A stretch of DNA of 42,175 bases, from the NCBI GenBank assembly GCA_002366545.1, contig DFBH01000057.1, forward strand, positions 1 through 42,175. Direction: 5' to 3'. A program made the position numbers and the translations under genes. Position 1 is the first letter of the stretch, and each line of letters begins with the position of its first letter. Source of the DNA: Candidatus Oleimmundimicrobium americanum. Lineage in GTDB: Bacteria; Actinomycetota; Aquicultoria; UBA3085; Oleimmundimicrobiaceae. Positions 40,303 through 42,175 of the stretch are shown in pieces. The notes under the pieces were generated by a model. It was not told the DNA's origin. It worked only from the letters and a program-made list of their open reading frames with translations, and did not search any database.

Positions 40303-40891
40303 ACTAATCACTCCGACAACTTTGTTCAGCTCAAAGACAAGGCAAGAGCTTATGCGACTCTTTTTTACCAATCCCGAATCCAGGTATTACACCAGACAGC
40401 TCCAAAGCATCTTGGAAGTTTCCGTCGGAAGCCTTCATCGTGAACTTAAAAAACTCGAGAAGATGGGTGTGCTGAAGAGCGCAAGAGAGGGAAACTTGCT
40501 CTTTTACACCGTGGACAAAAATTACCCTCTTTACAACGAGCTGAAATCACTCGTGTTTAAAACAATTGGCGCAGAGGGAGCGATTAAAGAAGCTCTTTTT
40601 CACATTCAGGGAGTTAAGTTCGCCTTTCTTTATGGTTCATTTGCTTCGAAGAAGGAGCGCGCCACCAGTGATATTGACCTTTTCTTAATCGGAGAGATTG
40701 ATGAAAGCAGTCTGCTTAAAGAAATACCTTTGCTCGAGAAATCACTGGCGCGAGAAATCAACTACTTGATAGCCACTGAATCCGAGTTTAAAAAAGACGT
40801 CAGAAATAAAGAACCCTTCATAATAAATCTCCTGAAAGAACCAAAAGTTTTTCTGATTGGAGATGAAGATGGATTTAGAAAGTTGGCTTAA
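40292..40891 (+). CDS. Winged-HTH nucleotidyltransferase (MNT antitoxin-like), module 2
   Basis: 199 aa. Winged HTH ('FFTNPESRYYTRQLQSIL', recognition helix near 'SVGSLHRELKKLEK', wing 'EGNLLFYTVD') followed by nucleotidyltransferase 'FLYGSFASKKERATSDIDLF' with GS and DxD. The frame opens at a TTG inside the -35 element (40253), which cannot be transcribed from this promoter. ATG 40292 lies about 4 nt after the predicted start and is chosen. There is no ribosome binding site, so translation would be leaderless. It is a paralogue of 37469-38044, in the opposite orientation. By analogy with MNT antitoxins it may AMPylate its HEPN partner. Confidence 0.85.
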   Translation: MENKLITPTTLFSSKTRQELMRLFFTNPESRYYTRQLQSILEVSVGSLHRELKKLEKMGVLKSAREGNLLFYTVDKNYPLYNELKSLVFKTIGAEGAIKEALFHIQGVKFAFLYGSFASKKERATSDIDLFLIGEIDESSLLKEIPLLEKSLAREINYLIATESEFKKDVRNKEPFIINLLKEPKVFLIGDEDGFRKLA

Positions 40892-41309
40892 ACAAGGGAC
40901 AATAAAACCATTCAAGTCGGCCAAAACGCAAATCGACGATCTCTTAACCAGCGCCAAAAGCGACCTTGAGGCATCAAAAGAAATAATTAGACTTGGCCGT
41001 TACAGCATCGGACGCGACACCGCTTACGAAGCAATGCTTAAAGCCGGAATGGCCCTTATGTTTTATGAAGGTTTTAGACCCGAAGTCGGAAGTCACCATG
41101 TAACAATCATAAAATTCACAAAACGAGCTTTTAGTTCTAAACATCACGAGTTAGTAGAGGCATTCGACCGTCTGAGAAGAGCAAGGCACTCAAGGCTCTA
41201 CAAAGGGAAAGAAGCCGTAACGAAAACTCAGGCCGAAAGTGCCATTAAATACGCTCAGCAGCTTATACGCTTGATTGAGATCGCCGTCACCAAGAAATCG
41301 AATTTGTAG
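40869..41309 (+). CDS. HEPN-domain protein, module 2
   Basis: 146 aa. HEPN helices ('YSIGRDTAYEAMLKAGMALM') and R-x5-H in 'RLRRARHS'. I choose ATG 40869 (MDLESWLKQG), which aligns with the start of the module 1 protein and has GGAG 6 nt upstream; ATG 40863 and TTG 40857 are alternatives. It overlaps the nucleotidyltransferase gene by 23 nt. Probable RNase-type toxin controlled by its partner (inferred from family and gene order). Confidence 0.82.
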   Translation: MDLESWLKQGTIKPFKSAKTQIDDLLTSAKSDLEASKEIIRLGRYSIGRDTAYEAMLKAGMALMFYEGFRPEVGSHHVTIIKFTKRAFSSKHHELVEAFDRLRRARHSRLYKGKEAVTKTQAESAIKYAQQLIRLIEIAVTKKSNL

Positions 41310-41364
41310 TTTCTCTTCACGTCATCTCAATTTCACTTTTCATTATTTGATCGTAGTATTTAGA

Positions 41365-41417
41365 AATAATTTGGCCGATGAGCCAACAAATGTCATATTG
41401 CAAGACCTGAACCTATC
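41365..41417 (+). repeat. REP-like palindromic repeat, copy B
   Basis: ATAATTTGGCCGATGAGCCA followed by AATGTCATATTGCAAGACCT and GAACCTATC. The second part resembles sequences I associate with REP/RAYT-type elements in many bacteria. It lies just after module 2. Confidence 0.5.
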
Positions 41418-41419
41418 AC

Positions 41420-41953
41420 CTATTTGACAGACATTTCAGTGTTTTCGTTCTTCATGTTTACCTTGCCGATTTCTTTTTGTATCATTTCCGTCAACTCTTT
41501 AAGAGCATATGAGCGCTTGGCTGTAATCCGTAAAAGAGGCAAACCTGCTGTACGAAAAACCTCATTAACAAAATTATCACGCTCCTGGCGACTACTCGAT
41601 TTATGAGAAGAATCATCAAGTTCAATGGCTAAAACAGGAGACAGTTTCTTTTTATCACAAAGCACAAAATCTGCATGTTTCGCGTTAACTCGGTTTTGGT
41701 GAGATTGCCAATTCTGTGTCCCTTTAGGTAAGTAAACCAAGTCAGCCAACCGCACCTTTGCAAAAATATTTAAATCACTATCAACAGCTTCTTATAGAAC
41801 TCCGTAAAAAGAACGCTCCGCCTGAGTTAGCAGGTAATCTTTCTTGCGATATGGAAGCCTCTCTGGTTTTGGTTTCTCAGAAAGAAATTCTTTTGCAAAA
41901 GCAAGTACACCCAAAATAACAAGTACAGCGATAATAAAAAAGAAGCTTCCCAT
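41420..41953 (-). pseudogene. DUF2726-like gene broken by one in-frame TAA
   Basis: ATG 41953 has AGGAGGG 4-5 nt before it. The frame encodes a membrane anchor ('SFFFIIAVLVILGVLAFA') and 'YRKKDYLLTQAERSFYGVL', then meets TAA at 41794-41792 (codon 54). The same frame goes on as 'EAVDSDLNIFAKVRLADLVY', then 'HADFVLCDKKKLSPVLAIELDDSSH' (quoted here as adjoining pieces) to the stop at 41420. The pieces join with no shift into one 177-residue DUF2726 protein, a restriction-endonuclease-like fold. The single stop suggests a recent nonsense mutation, a sequencing error or read-through. The distal part could restart at GTG 41755. Confidence 0.75.
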
Positions 41954-42060
41954 AATCCCTCCTCAATCATTCCTTATGAGTATAAACGTGAACTACTTAG
42001 CAACAACCATGATATCGGCAATCTCAACAAGACACTTTAGACAAAAGGCCTGCTGATAAA

Positions 42061-42117
42061 ATAATTTAGCTGATGAGCTGGTTGGTTTTTCAAGTTAGCC
42101 AGGACTGACCCCTATTC
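42061..42117 (+). repeat. REP-like palindromic repeat, copy C
   Basis: ATAATTTAGCTGATGAGCTG, then GGTTGGTTTTTCAAGTTAGC, ending AGGACTGACCCCTATTC. GGTTTTTnAAGTT is shared with copy A; the palindrome carries paired changes (GGCC to AGCT). The remainder, 42118-42175, has no readable gene. Confidence 0.55.
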
Positions 42118-42175
42118 TTACTACATCTCCAAATATTTCTCAGCACCATGCAGGCCGTGCCCTTAAACTTCTGTA

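Noticed and set aside
42066..42083. CTGATGAG in the repeats suggested a hammerhead ribozyme core
   Set aside because: The required GAAA segment and the three stems around a cleavage site are missing; the core is explained by the repeat palindrome.
1..42175. CRISPR array or tRNA/rRNA genes
   Set aside because: No regularly spaced direct repeats and no conserved rRNA or TΨC-type segments were seen when reading both strands.

Overview
The window reads as a 42 kb chromosomal piece of an A+T-rich, anaerobic bacterium. The best lineage clue is gene order and content. An actinobacterial-type integration host factor gene (mihF) sits in the order pyrF/pyrE - mihF - gmk - rpoZ - coaBC, which is typical of Actinomycetota. 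Class III ribonucleotide reductase, an NAD-linked PyrD/PyrK pair and LL-diaminopimelate aminotransferase point to an anaerobe. A low-GC, deep-branching anaerobic actinobacterial lineage is my inference; no rRNA is present to settle it.

Layout. 1-3.5 kb (+): riboflavin operon ribD-ribE-ribBA-ribH. 3.7-5.5 kb (+): a tiny Cys-rich protein, then an ECF-like sigma factor coupled to a DUF5667-type membrane protein. 5.6-6.2 kb: a possible small RNA (+), a zinc-ribbon protein (-), and a strong candidate structured RNA on the minus strand with its own promoter (6S-like). 6.3-11.2 kb (+): two tandem paralogous hybrid histidine kinases (PAS with Cys cluster, kinase, two receivers each), each followed by a stand-alone receiver. 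11.3-11.8 kb: a membrane-anchored SH3 protein. 12.2-17.3 kb (-): nrdR-nrdD-redoxin-nrdG-dut-K+ channel, a dNTP-supply operon behind a promoter with two NrdR-box-like sites. 17.4-18.1 kb (+): lexA with an SOS box in its promoter. 18.1-24.9 kb (-): mihF-gmk-rpoZ-coaBC-miaA-dapF-dapL-hflX. 25.0-35.5 kb (-): the complete UMP pathway pyrR-pyrB-pyrC-carA-(small membrane protein)-carB-pyrK-pyrD-pyrF-pyrE, under a PyrR attenuator that can be drawn from the sequence. 35.6-36.8 kb (-): a geranylgeranyl-reductase-family flavoprotein.

36.8-42.2 kb is accessory. An ABC-2 transporter pair is flanked by two paralogous two-gene modules. Each module has an HTH-nucleotidyltransferase protein followed by a HEPN protein, a toxin-antitoxin-like arrangement. 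Both are preceded by promoters of the same geometry (TTGACN-17-TACNAT) covered by two abutting 22-bp palindromes. The palindrome half-sites differ between modules (TTGTAGTC versus TTGTTCTC), as do the predicted recognition helices. This matched pair of promoter-operators is the most unusual thing in the window. The region also carries REP-like palindromic repeats and a DUF2726 gene broken by one in-frame TAA.

No tRNA, rRNA, CRISPR array, intact transposase or prophage genes were seen. Regulatory sites were found by eye and have not been tested by computation.
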